This document shows, one piece after another, positions 53,933 to 63,490 of a DNA stretch of 64,000 nucleotides. Each line of letters begins with the position of its first letter. Within the stretch, counting starts at the first letter, position 1. The stretch comes from Streptococcus mitis. Lineage in GTDB: Bacteria > Bacillota > Bacilli > Lactobacillales > Streptococcaceae. Below the pieces are notes generated by a model. The model was not told where the DNA came from, made no database searches, and was given only the letters and a program-made list of their open reading frames with translations. The stretch lies in contig NZ_SWFJ01000006.1 of the NCBI RefSeq assembly GCF_005144795.1, forward strand, positions 78,727 to 142,726. The letters run 5' to 3'. The translations under genes and the position numbers were made by a program.

Positions 53933-54775
53933 TCAATCATTACCACTTTTCAACCAGGCATCTAACTCCCTATCGTAGCCCTCTTTCTGGGCCAGTTCTC
54001 TCAAAAATTCCTGATGATGAGTATGGTGGATACCATTGACCAGACTTTCATAATAAACCTCAAAATAGGGAAGTTTAAGATCTTTAGCCAACTGCAATTC
54101 AGCTACCACATCGTAGTCTACCCGTCGGAAATCCATATCTACCAATCCCTTGTCATCAAACTCTAAAATCATATACTGGGCCCGTAAGTCCTTCCGTAAC
54201 TGGGCATCTAGAAAGAAAGGCTGCCCAATCGAACCTGGATTGACAATCAATTGACCACCAGTCCCGTAACGAAGCAACTGCTGATGAATATGACCATATA
54301 CAGCGATATCACAAGGTGGATTGGTCACCAAGCGGTCAAAATCCTCTTGCGCTCCAGTATGAATCAACTCTCTCCCCCAGTTCTTATCAGGAAGATGGTG
54401 GCTAATTCCTACCGTCAAATCCCCAAACTGACGATGAATCTGTAGAGGTTGATTGTGGAGCATTTCGATTTCTTCTAGGGAAATTTCCTCTAAAACATAC
54501 TGGCACTGGCGCAAGAGATAGCGTTGACTAGGACGAGTGCTATCCAATTCCTTGCGGACACCATGCCAAAGACTGTCTTCCCAGTTTCCCAAAACTCTAG
54601 CCGTAATCGGTAGTTGATCCAACAAGTCCAAAATCCTTCTACGCCCTGTTCCTGGCATGAGAATATCTCCCAAAAGCCAGTATTCATCCACTCCTAGCTG
54701 CCGAGTATCTTCCAAAACAGCCTCCAAGGCTGTAGTATTTCCATGAATATCTGAAAGAAGAGCTATTTTTGTCAT
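53933..54775 (-). CDS. Metallophosphoesterase, paralogue 2
   Basis: A 280-residue calcineurin-like phosphoesterase closely related to the protein at 40393-41226. It shares [38 protein letters not shown] and the NPGSIGQPFF motif. The substrate is unknown. It is a single gene upstream of the Rrf2 regulator. Confidence 0.88.
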   Translation of the reverse strand: MTKIALLSDIHGNTTALEAVLEDTRQLGVDEYWLLGDILMPGTGRRRILDLLDQLPITARVLGNWEDSLWHGVRKELDSTRPSQRYLLRQCQYVLEEISLEEIEMLHNQPLQIHRQFGDLTVGISHHLPDKNWGRELIHTGAQEDFDRLVTNPPCDIAVYGHIHQQLLRYGTGGQLIVNPGSIGQPFFLDAQLRKDLRAQYMILEFDDKGLVDMDFRRVDYDVVAELQLAKDLKLPYFEVYYESLVNGIHHTHHQEFLRELAQKEGYDRELDAWLKSGND

Positions 54776-54981
54776 TCTTTCTCCTCATTTCCTCTTATAT
54801 ATCTTTTTAATATTATAACAAAAAATACTGTATAATGGTTACCTTTGACCCACTCTTACTAAATCCAGAACACTACTTTTATCAAGGTACAGACTTATCA
54901 AAAAGATGATTTCACATTACTCCTAACAAAGCATAGCAAGCACTTTTCAATGAAGAAAATTCAAAAAAATCTACAAAAATC

Positions 54982-55009
54982 TTGAAAATTTTCACAATCA
55001 TGCTATAAT
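54982..55009 (+). promoter_or_regulatory. thrS promoter
   Basis: TTGAAA (54982-54987) and TATAAT (55004-55009) are 16 nt apart, starting transcription just before the T-box leader. Confidence 0.65.
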
Positions 55010-55017
55010 AATCCATA

Positions 55018-55226
55018 GAGACAAGTCACTTAGTCCCTTTCTACTAGAGAGTGCGTGGTTGCTGAAAACGCATAGAAAGCCTAAACTGATACTACTCTAC
55101 TGACTTTTATGAAAACATAAAACGGTGGCCACGTTAGAGCCAATCAGAGGTGTCCCTCTCTTTTGAGGTACATAAATGAAGGTGGAACCACGTTGCGACG
55201 TCCTTTCGAGGATGTTGCTTTTTGTT
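55018..55226 (+). promoter_or_regulatory. T-box riboswitch of thrS
   Basis: AAGGTGGAACCACG (55179-55192) is the conserved T-box sequence that pairs with the tRNA acceptor end. It is followed by a terminator (GCGACGTCC / GGATGTTGC, then TTTTTG, 55194-55226). Upstream lies a long Stem I region. When uncharged tRNA-Thr binds, an antiterminator replaces the hairpin and thrS is read. I could not fix the specifier codon with certainty. Confidence 0.9.
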
Positions 55227-55303
55227 TCTCTTTATTTAAGACTGCGAAATAGGGAAACACTTCTGCTTTAGAAATAATGGATAACCAATATAAGGAGAAA
55301 ATT

Positions 55304-57247
55304 ATGATTAACATTACTTTCCCAGATGGCGCTGTTCGTGAATTCGAATCTGGCGTTACAACTTTTGAAATTGCCCAATCTATCAGCAATTCTCTAGCTA
55401 AAAAAGCCTTGGCTGGTAAATTCAACGGCAAACTCATCGATACGACTCGTGCTATCACTGAAGATGGAAACATAGAAATCGTGACACCTGATCACGAAGA
55501 TGCCCTTCCAATCCTACGTCACTCAGCTGCTCACTTGTTTGCCCAAGCCGCTCGTCGCCTTTTCCCAGACATTCACTTGGGTGTTGGTCCAGCCATCGAA
55601 GATGGCTTCTACTACGATACTGACAATACTGCTGGTCAAATCTCCAACGAAGACCTTCCTCGTATCGAAGAAGAAATGCAAAAAATCGTTAAAGAAAACT
55701 TCCCATCTATCCGTGAAGAAGTGACTAAAGATGAGGCACGTGAAATCTTCAAAAATGACCCTTACAAATTAGAATTGATTGAAGAACACTCAGAAGACGA
55801 GGGTGGTTTAACTATCTACCGTCAGGGTGAATACGTGGACCTCTGCCGTGGTCCTCACGTCCCATCAACTGGTCGTATCCAAATTTTCCACCTTCTTAAC
55901 GTAGCTGGTGCTTACTGGCGTGGAAATAGCGACAACGCTATGATGCAACGTATCTACGGTACAGCTTGGTTTGACAAGAAAGACTTGAAGAACTACCTTC
56001 AAATGCGTGAAGAAGCCAAGGAACGTGACCACCGTAAGCTTGGTAAAGAGCTTGACCTCTTCATGATTTCTCAAGAGGTTGGTCAAGGACTTCCATTCTG
56101 GTTGCCAAATGGTGCGACTATCCGTCGTGAATTGGAACGCTACATCGTAGACAAAGAGTTGGCTTCTGGCTACCAACACGTCTACACTCCACCACTTGCT
56201 TCAGTTGAGCTTTACAAGACTTCTGGTCACTGGGATCATTATCAAGAAGACATGTTCCCAACTATGGACATGGGTGACGGGGAAGAATTTGTCCTTCGTC
56301 CAATGAACTGCCCACACCACATCCAAGTCTTCAAACACCATGTTCACTCATACCGTGAGTTACCAATCCGTATCGCCGAAATCGGTATGATGCACCGTTA
56401 TGAAAAATCTGGTGCCCTGACTGGTCTTCAACGTGTGCGTGAAATGTCTCTCAACGATGGTCACCTCTTCGTTACTCCTGAACAAATCCAAGAAGAATTC
56501 CAACGTGCCCTTCAGTTGATTATCGATGTTTATGAAGATTTCAACTTGACTGAATACCGCTTCCGCCTCTCTCTTCGTGACCCAGAGGACAAGGAAAAAT
56601 ACTTCGATAACGACCAAATGTGGGAAAATGCCCAAACCATGCTTCGTGCAGCCCTTGATGAAATGGGTGTTGACTACTTTGAAGCCGAAGGTGAAGCAGC
56701 CTTCTACGGTCCAAAATTGGATATTCAAGTGAAGACTGCCCTTGGAAAAGAAGAAACCCTTTCAACTATCCAGCTTGACTTCTTGCTTCCAGAACGCTTC
56801 GACCTTAAATATATCGGAGCTGATGGAGAAGAGCACCGTCCAGTTATGATTCACCGTGGGGTTATCTCAACTATGGAACGCTTCACAGCTATCTTGATTG
56901 AGAACTACAAGGGTGCCTTCCCAACATGGCTTGCACCACACCAAGTAACCCTCATCCCAGTATCTAACGAAAAACACGTGGACTACGCTTGGGAAGTGGC
57001 GAAGAAACTCCGTGACCGTGGTGTCCGTGCAGATGTCGATGAGCGCAATGAAAAAATGCAGTTCAAGATCCGTGCTTCACAAACCAGCAAGATTCCTTAC
57101 CAATTAATCGTTGGGGACAAGGAAATGGAAGACGGAACTGTTAACGTTCGCCGCTATGGTCAAAAAGAAACACAAACTGTCTCAGTAGATGATTTTGTTC
57201 AAGCTATCCTAGCTGATATCGCTAACAAATCACGAGTTGAGAAATAA
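55304..57247 (+). CDS. thrS: Threonyl-tRNA synthetase
   Basis: A 647-residue class II synthetase. TGS domain 1-62, editing domain with [15 protein letters not shown], catalytic core with [12 protein letters not shown] (zinc Cys) and motif 3 near GVISTMERF, and a C-terminal anticodon-binding domain ([16 protein letters not shown]). ATG 55304 follows AAGGAG; the open frame begins nine codons earlier. Controlled by the T-box upstream. Confidence 0.97.
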   Translation: MINITFPDGAVREFESGVTTFEIAQSISNSLAKKALAGKFNGKLIDTTRAITEDGNIEIVTPDHEDALPILRHSAAHLFAQAARRLFPDIHLGVGPAIEDGFYYDTDNTAGQISNEDLPRIEEEMQKIVKENFPSIREEVTKDEAREIFKNDPYKLELIEEHSEDEGGLTIYRQGEYVDLCRGPHVPSTGRIQIFHLLNVAGAYWRGNSDNAMMQRIYGTAWFDKKDLKNYLQMREEAKERDHRKLGKELDLFMISQEVGQGLPFWLPNGATIRRELERYIVDKELASGYQHVYTPPLASVELYKTSGHWDHYQEDMFPTMDMGDGEEFVLRPMNCPHHIQVFKHHVHSYRELPIRIAEIGMMHRYEKSGALTGLQRVREMSLNDGHLFVTPEQIQEEFQRALQLIIDVYEDFNLTEYRFRLSLRDPEDKEKYFDNDQMWENAQTMLRAALDEMGVDYFEAEGEAAFYGPKLDIQVKTALGKEETLSTIQLDFLLPERFDLKYIGADGEEHRPVMIHRGVISTMERFTAILIENYKGAFPTWLAPHQVTLIPVSNEKHVDYAWEVAKKLRDRGVRADVDERNEKMQFKIRASQTSKIPYQLIVGDKEMEDGTVNVRRYGQKETQTVSVDDFVQAILADIANKSRVEK

Positions 57248-57267
57248 GAGATAAAATCCTAGCTACC

Positions 57268-57304
57268 TAAAAAGCAACAACTAAAACAGCTGTTGCTTTT
57301 TATA
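57268..57304 (+). terminator. thrS terminator
   Basis: AAAAAGCAACA and TGTTGCTTTTT form an eleven-pair stem around an 11-nt loop. Confidence 0.85.
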
Positions 57305-57308
57305 TTTT

Positions 57309-57413
57309 TACTCAATGAAAATCAAAAAGCAAACTAGGAAGCTAGCCGCAAGCTGTACTTGAGTACGGTAAGGCGACGCTGACGTGGTTTGAATTTGATT
57401 TTCGAAGAGTATT
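57309..57413 (-). repeat. Short BOX element
   Basis: TACTCAATGAAAATCAAAAA is at the left, GTACTTGAGTACGGTAAGG in the centre and TTTTCGAAGAGTATTA at the right, the short form without boxB. It lies between convergent thrS and the DUF389 gene. Confidence 0.92.
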
Positions 57414-57490
57414 ATTTAATCCGAGCTAGTAGTGATTGACCAAACCACCACACAAGATTTGCTTTCATGGGTTTGATAAGGTCAATATCC

Positions 57491-58540
57491 TCATTCCTTG
57501 TCTGCTTCATTTTCTTTTACGAGATCTTTTTGTGAATCTTTTTCGGAGAGTTTTTGATCGATATACTTGTTAATGGTTTCATAAAATTCCTTGGTCGAAT
57601 CACTGTCTAGTTTTGTCGAATTATGAACTTGATTGACTTTCAATTGAACAGATTGAATACCGTATGAGGCTTGTTTTTGGTGGAGCGTTTCTAATTCTTC
57701 TTCTGAAATCGGATCTCCAACAACCGTCAAGACCAATTCATTGTCCCTTGACTTGTAGACTTGATTAATGACCGTATGATTGGCAAACTCTTTTCCTACA
57801 AACTGCTTGATTCCTTCTTTTCGCGCTTGGTCTATCGTCAGAGTGACTGCTGAATAACTAGCCGGAAGAATCAATAATACAATCAAGGATATCAACCCAA
57901 TTCTCATTTTAATGTTTAGCTCTTTAAATGAACTTAAGGGAGATTTTCTCATCATAATTCTTGTTCCAACAATGTTGATTAGCATGATAAAGACACAGTT
58001 GATCAAGAAAAGATAGAGAGCCCCCAATAAAAATCGTACATTCCCATTAGCTAAACCATAGCCAGCAGTACAGATAGGCGGCATCAGAGCTGTAGCAATG
58101 GCTACTCCTGGCACGATATTGTTTGCTTCTTTTTTCCTTGAACCGATCACACCAGCAATCCCACCAGCAATAGCAATGAGGACATCCCAAATGGTTGGAG
58201 AGGTTCGTGCAATCAACTCGCTACTTGCATAAGACAAGGGAGAAATCCAGAAATACAGAGTCGAGACAAGCAAACTGACCAACACTTGAGTCAATAAAAC
58301 CTCTAGAGATTGCTTGATTAAACGCGTATCAAAAATAGCTAAACCGAATCCCAGTCCAACAATCGGTGTCATGAGAGGTGAAATCAACATGGCTCCTATA
58401 ATGACAGCTGTTGAATTCATATTTAGTCCGATAGAGGCAATAAAAATTGCACACATCAAAATCGCTGTATCTCTCAATCGAACATGAAGGTCATCGTATA
58501 ATTTCTCACGGTATTCCCGTGTTGAATAATTGGCAGTCAT
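57491..58540 (-). CDS. DUF389 family membrane protein
   Basis: A 349-residue protein with about six TM helices (28-235). The conserved MNSTAVIIGAMLISPLMTPI and GVAIATALMPPICTAGYGLA mark the DUF389 (TIGR00341) family. A soluble C-terminal domain (about 235-349) ends in a charged tail. The function is unknown. It overlaps the K+ channel gene by four bases, so the two are probably made together. Confidence 0.85.
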   Translation of the reverse strand: MTANYSTREYREKLYDDLHVRLRDTAILMCAIFIASIGLNMNSTAVIIGAMLISPLMTPIVGLGFGLAIFDTRLIKQSLEVLLTQVLVSLLVSTLYFWISPLSYASSELIARTSPTIWDVLIAIAGGIAGVIGSRKKEANNIVPGVAIATALMPPICTAGYGLANGNVRFLLGALYLFLINCVFIMLINIVGTRIMMRKSPLSSFKELNIKMRIGLISLIVLLILPASYSAVTLTIDQARKEGIKQFVGKEFANHTVINQVYKSRDNELVLTVVGDPISEEELETLHQKQASYGIQSVQLKVNQVHNSTKLDSDSTKEFYETINKYIDQKLSEKDSQKDLVKENEADKE

Positions 58541-58860
58541 TTGTCCTCTCCTCTTTCCTTATTTAAATTGGTATAATAATTAAAAATAACAGCTGATAAA
58601 CAGCCAAAAAATATGAGCCCATAAATCGTCAAGAAGACACTGGTAATCCTTCCAATCAAGGTCACAGCTAGGAGATCCCCGTAGCCGACAGTCGTCGAAG
58701 TCACAAAAGCATACCAAAGACCGTCTCCGTAATTTGTGATAGCAGGTTCAACTAGGAAAAGCACGCCTCCTGACCCAAAAACAAAGGTCACAAAACTCAG
58801 AGCAAACCGAGTAAAACCCGTAACCTGCATAATATGCCATAACATTTTTAAACGTTTCAT
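58537..58860 (-). CDS. Two-TM potassium channel
   Basis: A 107-residue minimal ion channel: TM1 at about 17-37, pore helix and selectivity filter TTVGYGD near residue 60, and TM2 at about 70-92. There is no RCK or ligand domain, so its gating is not evident. Its start overlaps the stop of a 68-codon open frame upstream, and its stop overlaps the DUF389 start (ATGA). Confidence 0.9.
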   Translation of the reverse strand: MKRLKMLWHIMQVTGFTRFALSFVTFVFGSGGVLFLVEPAITNYGDGLWYAFVTSTTVGYGDLLAVTLIGRITSVFLTIYGLIFFGCLSAVIFNYYTNLNKERGEDK

Positions 58861-59063
58861 TTGTTCTCCTTATTCATACTAGCTCCTGACCGAGCCGTTT
58901 TTTTCCAATAATCAAAGTGAAGATAGGACATGATCTCCATCAGAGAAAGATAGACAAACTGATAGATCTGATTTAAGCTGATTATCAACTGATATTGTTT
59001 GAAAAATGACTGGAAGAAAGACCAGATATGACTGTCTTGAATCAGTCCCTTCTTAACATTATA
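58857..59063 (-). pseudogene. Open frame without a normal start, coupled to the channel gene
   Basis: Sixty-eight codons are open on the minus strand, ending at a TGA that overlaps the channel ATG. The translation is hydrophobic and protein-like (for example YQFVYLSLMEIMSYLHFDYW) but has no ATG with a ribosome site. AAGAAGGGA stands before CTG/ATT codons, so it is either a truncated gene or one with a rare start. I do not recognise the family. The rest of the 58861-59205 gap holds only a hairpin relic. Confidence 0.4.
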
Positions 59064-59151
59064 TCAAAAATTTTACAGTCTTTCTCTGAAGAAATCAATT
59101 AATTTAAAAGATAGAGAAAGGAAGAAATTTTTGTATCCTTATCCGAAGAAG

Positions 59152-59194
59152 AAAAACGATATCAGAAGAACCTTGATACTATGCGTTTTATTCT
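59152..59194. repeat. Degenerate copy of the 20225 hairpin repeat
   Basis: AAAACGATATCA and TGATACTATGCGTTTT are the two arms of the hairpin at 20225-20274, the left arm having lost four bases (CATA/TAGT register). It lies after the ABC exporter gene and may serve as a weak terminator. Confidence 0.5.
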
Positions 59195-59205
59195 TTATAA
59201 TTTAG

Positions 59206-60717
59206 CTATTTCAAAATTACAAGTTCTCCATTCTTAATTTCCCAAACTTGGTCAAACTTACTTAATAATTCGTTTTGGCGATGTAAAGTAACAATGACGG
59301 CACTTGGTAGTTCCAGAACTCTTTCCAATTCCATTTTAAACTGATTAGTATCCAAGGCAGAGAAAGGTTCGTCTAGGATAAGCAATGGATTTTTACGATT
59401 TTTCTCACGATTTAAATACATTCGTTGTTGCTGACCACCTGACAGGGATTGTGGTGGAATTTTTTCAAAATCTTCTTCTCTGAATTTTTCATTGAAACTA
59501 TTGAATAGCGTTACATTATTTTCATAACTTGAAATAAATGTATGTTCTTGTTGCAGAATCATACCGAATCTTCCCCAAAGATGGTCCAAAACAAGCCCAT
59601 CTAGCACAATTTGTCCTTCAAAATCTTCATCTGTTCCATTTAAAATGTTGAGAAGACTACTTTTTCCAGACCCATTCTTACCAATAAGCGCAATTTTATC
59701 CCCTTTTTGAATCGTAGCGGAAGTAATTATCAATTTTGATTCTCCCAGTTGTTTGGAAATATTTTTCAAAGTAATCGTATCAAAAGAATGTTGAGGTGCT
59801 TGAACTGAAACGGGTCTCCCAACAATGTTTTGAAAACTCTTGATTACAGGCTTTACGGACTCTAACATTTGTAAATCATAAAGGATTTCCTGTATTGGTT
59901 CAGAAAAAGCATTAATATATCCGAAACTCGCCACCACCTCAGGAATACCGAGTTGCTGGTGAGATAGAGAGTAGGCTAAATAAATAAACAGAACAAGACT
60001 AATGAATTCAAAAGAAACACCTGTCAATAAGATGCCTGTAATTTTTGTCAAACCATACTTAAAATACTTATCCTGCAAATTCTTTAGAGATCTCTTTTGT
60101 TGATTCAAAAAATGCGACATAGTTAGTTTATTTACCAAATGATGTCCCATGAGCAAATCCTCCAAAGTTCGATAGTAATCTCCTTGTTTTTTCAAGTAAA
60201 CCTGTCTACGATTAGCGGTCAACTTCCCAACGATTTTAGGAATTTGAATACTAATTCCAGTGGAAAAGATTAAAATCAGTGATACAATAGGATTAATTGT
60301 TCTGCTAATAATGAAAGCGTAAATGATGATACGTAAAATTTGTTTGATAAAACTCATCAATGGAGGAAGGTAATCCTTTTCCAACGAATCTAGGTCATTA
60401 GATTGAAAGGAAATATACTCTGCTACTGTTTTCTGCTTGAAATCGTGGTGACTGAGTCCCAGAAGTGAACGAAACCACTCATTTTTCAAAGTAGTCGAAA
60501 AGATAATCCCCTGCTTCCAATCAAGTATCATTTGGATATAGTTACAACTCAAATAGCCTGCCACTGACATAGAGTAACCATATAGAGCTACTTGATAATC
60601 CCCTTTGATTAATGCCTGCGTGAAATACGGTAACAAAGCTGTGCAGATATTCGATACTACACCAAAAAGAAAATTAAAGAAGAGATACCATCTAATAGTT
60701 TTAAGATATGGTAGCAT
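59206..60717 (-). CDS. ABC exporter (half transporter), peptide-locus associated
   Basis: A 503-residue protein. The TM domain covers about 10-285 with five to six helices. The nucleotide-binding domain has Walker A GKNGSGKSS near 350, signature LSGGQQQR near 434, Walker B LLILDEPFSALD near 455 and H-loop VTLHRQ. It is shorter than usual type I exporters (about 570) but all motifs are intact. AGGAG precedes its ATG, 15 bases after the radical-SAM relic. It would have exported the modified peptide of the decayed cluster. Confidence 0.85.
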   Translation of the reverse strand: MLPYLKTIRWYLFFNFLFGVVSNICTALLPYFTQALIKGDYQVALYGYSMSVAGYLSCNYIQMILDWKQGIIFSTTLKNEWFRSLLGLSHHDFKQKTVAEYISFQSNDLDSLEKDYLPPLMSFIKQILRIIIYAFIISRTINPIVSLILIFSTGISIQIPKIVGKLTANRRQVYLKKQGDYYRTLEDLLMGHHLVNKLTMSHFLNQQKRSLKNLQDKYFKYGLTKITGILLTGVSFEFISLVLFIYLAYSLSHQQLGIPEVVASFGYINAFSEPIQEILYDLQMLESVKPVIKSFQNIVGRPVSVQAPQHSFDTITLKNISKQLGESKLIITSATIQKGDKIALIGKNGSGKSSLLNILNGTDEDFEGQIVLDGLVLDHLWGRFGMILQQEHTFISSYENNVTLFNSFNEKFREEDFEKIPPQSLSGGQQQRMYLNREKNRKNPLLILDEPFSALDTNQFKMELERVLELPSAVIVTLHRQNELLSKFDQVWEIKNGELVILK

Positions 60718-60732
60718 ATACGATACTCCTTG

Positions 60733-61022
60733 CTAATGCGTTTTTTTACATATCTCAGAACAATCTCTACTATTCCTTATTTCAGATAGTGCGATACTCA
60801 GACATTTAGTGCAATAATTGGCAATCACACAAGTACTGCAGTTCTTACTATCATTCCAAGTATAATTTGCCATTTTGTAAAATATAGGTCTATCCCATGT
60901 TTCTTTGATAGATGTAAAATGAATATTTCCAACACTTCTATTGAAAGTAATCTTTTTCAGTTTTTCTAACGATTTAGGCTATTTCGTGACACACCCACAA
61001 TCCGTGAAAATTCTGGTTATAT
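60733..61022 (-). pseudogene. C-terminal (SPASM) relic of a radical SAM peptide maturase
   Basis: On the minus strand about 95 codons encode a SPASM domain: DCGC, then GNIHFTSIKETWDRPIFYKM, then C-x2-C-x5-C-x2-C-x13-C-x3-C ending CKKTH and TAG. The cysteine spacing fits the auxiliary Fe-S clusters of enzymes such as StrB and AlbA. A TAG at 60981-60979 interrupts the frame. The radical SAM core with its CxxxCxxC is entirely missing, so the gene is dead. Confidence 0.72.
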
Positions 61023-61067
61023 CAGATTATGTGATTTTCGTAAGAATTTTATATTGTCTCCAATCAT
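61017..61067 (-). pseudogene. N-terminal stub of an HTH (Rgg/XRE-type) regulator
   Basis: After AAAGGAGACTGCC an ATG opens a 16-codon frame, MIGDNIKFLRKSHNLI, then TAA. This is the typical first helix of an XRE/Rgg helix-turn-helix protein. The frame breaks where the radical SAM relic begins. The stub marks one side of a deletion. Confidence 0.55.
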
Positions 61068-61077
61068 GGCAGTCTCC

Positions 61078-61398
61078 TTTTACTTGATAAAACTATTACA
61101 ACATTTAGAAATTAAAAACTGGTTCAAAATCAATAGAATGTGTGTATTCGATACATTCAATAATTCTTTGGAAACGGTTCTACACCAGTTACACAAATCT
61201 ATATACACCTATCTCATTCAAAATAAAAAGAAAGCTGCAGTTCTTTTAATCCTGTATCAACGATTCATTCTGAAATCGAATAGGAGACATTTCCCAAGTC
61301 TACAATTCACTTCATCTCAAATTAATTTTTGTAATTCACCCTTAGTTTATAGATTTTATACTCAACAAAAGTATAAAGCATACAAAACTTCACTTTGA
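61078..61398 (+). pseudogene. Possible C-terminal fragment of an Rgg-like regulator
   Basis: This plus-strand frame (open from 61054) gives a helix-rich translation, LEIKNWFKINRMCVFDTFNN onward, that vaguely resembles the repeat domain of Rgg/MutR proteins. The last 30 residues are not similar to anything I know. It has no ribosome site. If real, an inversion accompanied the deletion. Confidence 0.22.
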
Positions 61399-61515
61399 AC
61401 CAGTATTTATACTATATTCCGTATTAAAAACTCTATTATTGGTTTTGTAAAAAACAGTCTTCAAATATCCTGAAATATAGCAAAAAGAGATTGGGTAAAA
61501 ACTCATTGTCTCTTC
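61399..61515. other. Short gap before the sensor kinase gene
   Basis: A/T-rich DNA with a weak AGAGA/TCTCT hairpin and a T run near 61480-61505 that may end the two-component operon. Nothing else is visible. Confidence 0.35.
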
Positions 61516-62490
61516 TCACTCAAGGACTAAGTTCACTTGAGCAAACTGAATCCGCACTATCGTTCCTTTTCCAACCTCAGACTCAATGCGAATCTGGTGA
61601 CCCAGTTCTTCAGAAATTTTCTTAGATAGGTAAAGGCCAAGGCCAGATGACTGCTGAGTTAGGCGGCCATTATATCCTGAAAAGCCACGTTCAAAGACTC
61701 GGAGGACATCACTGTTTTTTATCCCGATTCCTGTATCCTTGATACAGAGTTCCTGGCCTTCCATATAAATCTCCAGACCACCTTCCTTGGTGTACTTGAG
61801 ACTGTTTGAAATAATTTGCTCAATAACCACTAGTAACCACTTTTTATCCGTCACGATTTCTTTATCAAGGTCATGTAGATTGACATTTAGGCCTTTTTGA
61901 ATAAAGAAAAGAGCATATTTACGAATTATTTCCTTGACCAAGTCCTCAATTTGAACCTGCTTTAAGACCAAATCATCATGGAAACTTTCTAAACGCAGGT
62001 ACTGTAAAACTAGATTGGTATAAGAGTCGATCTTGAAAATTTCCTGTTCTAATTGCTGCTTCAGTTGGCGGTCGACCACTTCTGCAACTAAGAGTTGACT
62101 AGCTGCAATGGGGGTCTTTATCTGATGAACCCACAAGGTATAGTAATCCAGCAAATCCGTCAGTTTTCTTTCTGCGTCTGACCTCTGCTGGTAGAGTTCC
62201 ATCTCACGCGCTTCTAATTTTTCTGCTAAAGCTCTTTCCAATGGAGATTTGGCTTCCCTCTCCCCATAGAGAATTTCCTGACGATAGCCCTGCATTTCCA
62301 CCAATATGTCCCAAGCGAAAAATAAGATGGTTACAAAGCAACACAAGAGGAAAAAGTAGAGAAAGTAAATTCCTAAACTGGCAAATAAAAACTGAAAGAG
62401 CAAAACTAGAAATGCTAAAGCAAGCAGATAGACAAACAGACGACTACGAGAGCGCAGATAGGCTAGAAAAAATTGTTTCCAATCAAGCAT
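61516..62490 (-). CDS. BceS-type intramembrane-sensing histidine kinase
   Basis: A 324-residue kinase with two TM helices (about 14-60) joined by almost no extracellular loop, the design of kinases that sense through a partner ABC transporter. H-box WVHQIKTPIAAS is near 133, N-box EQIISNSLKYT near 225 and G-box GSGLGLYLSK-like (SSGLGLYLSK) near 280. It resembles pneumococcal HK01, usually near thrS. It overlaps its regulator by eight bases. Confidence 0.9.
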   Translation of the reverse strand: MLDWKQFFLAYLRSRSRLFVYLLALAFLVLLFQFLFASLGIYFLYFFLLCCFVTILFFAWDILVEMQGYRQEILYGEREAKSPLERALAEKLEAREMELYQQRSDAERKLTDLLDYYTLWVHQIKTPIAASQLLVAEVVDRQLKQQLEQEIFKIDSYTNLVLQYLRLESFHDDLVLKQVQIEDLVKEIIRKYALFFIQKGLNVNLHDLDKEIVTDKKWLLVVIEQIISNSLKYTKEGGLEIYMEGQELCIKDTGIGIKNSDVLRVFERGFSGYNGRLTQQSSGLGLYLSKKISEELGHQIRIESEVGKGTIVRIQFAQVNLVLE

Positions 62491-63160
62491 GCTTCAGTCC
62501 GTACCCTATCCCTTTCTTGGTCTCGATAAATCCTACCAAGCCCTGCTCTTCCAATTTTTTACGCAAACGAGCCACATTGACAGAGAGGGTATTGTCATCA
62601 ATGAAAAAGTCACTGTTCCAAAGTTCCCGCATCAGGTCATCACGCGCTACGATATTGCCTGCATGCTCAAACAAAACGCGTAAAATCTGGAATTCGTTCT
62701 TGGTCAAATTCAACACTTGCCCTTGATAATGTAAATCCATGGATTTGGTATTGAGGATCACACCGGCATATTCCAGTAAACTCTCGTCACGCCCAAACTC
62801 ATAGGAACGGCGCAACAAGCCCTGAACCTTAGCTAAAAGAACCTGCTGGTCAAAAGGCTTGGTCACAAAGTCATCCGCTCCCATATTAATCGCCATGACG
62901 ATATCCATAGCCTGGTCTCTGGAAGACAGAAACATAATCGGCACCTTAGAAATCTTGCGAATCTCCTGACACCAATGATAGCCATTAAACAAGGGTAAGC
63001 CAATATCCATGAGAACCAGATGAGGTTCCGACTGGACAAAAAGGCTCAAAACTTCCATAAAGTCTTCTACCAGAACCACTTCAAATCCCCATTCAGAGAG
63101 CATTTTCCCGACCTGTTGACGAATGACCTGATCATCTTCTACTAATAAAATCTTTTGCAT
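62483..63160 (-). CDS. OmpR-family response regulator (partner of BceS-type kinase)
   Basis: A 225-residue regulator: receiver with Asp52 (LMDIGLP), acidic EDD at 8-10 and a winged helix with NTLSVNVARLRKKLEE recognition region. ATG 63160 after GGAGG is the start, 13 codons inside the longest frame. It likely controls envelope-stress or peptide-resistance genes. Confidence 0.92.
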   Translation of the reverse strand: MQKILLVEDDQVIRQQVGKMLSEWGFEVVLVEDFMEVLSLFVQSEPHLVLMDIGLPLFNGYHWCQEIRKISKVPIMFLSSRDQAMDIVMAINMGADDFVTKPFDQQVLLAKVQGLLRRSYEFGRDESLLEYAGVILNTKSMDLHYQGQVLNLTKNEFQILRVLFEHAGNIVARDDLMRELWNSDFFIDDNTLSVNVARLRKKLEEQGLVGFIETKKGIGYGLKHA

Positions 63161-63267
63161 GCGCTCCTCCTTTTCTATTATTATAACAGATTTTTCCATG
63201 CTAGAAGGGCTGAATTTGGGAATAGGAACTATAATTTTTGTAGTAGATAAATCCTCTATAGATATTA

Positions 63268-63490
63268 TGGAGCCTATTTTGTTGAAAAAATCTCATAAGA
63301 ACTATAATGAAAACAGCAGATGATTCATCAGGGAGTTACTTATGAGATTTGTTAAAAATTCACAGAATTGCTTAAATTAAAAGAATCAAATATTAAAACT
63401 TCCTCTATTTTTACAACCGACATTTACATAGAGATTCGTACTAAACTTGATCATACTGCTCTTTTGCCCCATCATTTCAAGGAAAGATAA
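63268..63490 (+). pseudogene. 5' relic of an ISL3-family (IS1167-like) transposase
   Basis: GGAGTTACTT precedes ATG 63342, which opens MRFVKNSQ. After a frameshift near 63364 the reading continues ELLKLKESNIKTSSIF, EIRTKLDHTALLP and stops at 63490. This is the N-terminus of IS1167-type transposases, which normally leads into a CPxC zinc motif, lost here. GGAGCCTATTTTGTTGAAAA at 63268 may be the IS end. The rest of the element is missing. Confidence 0.62.
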
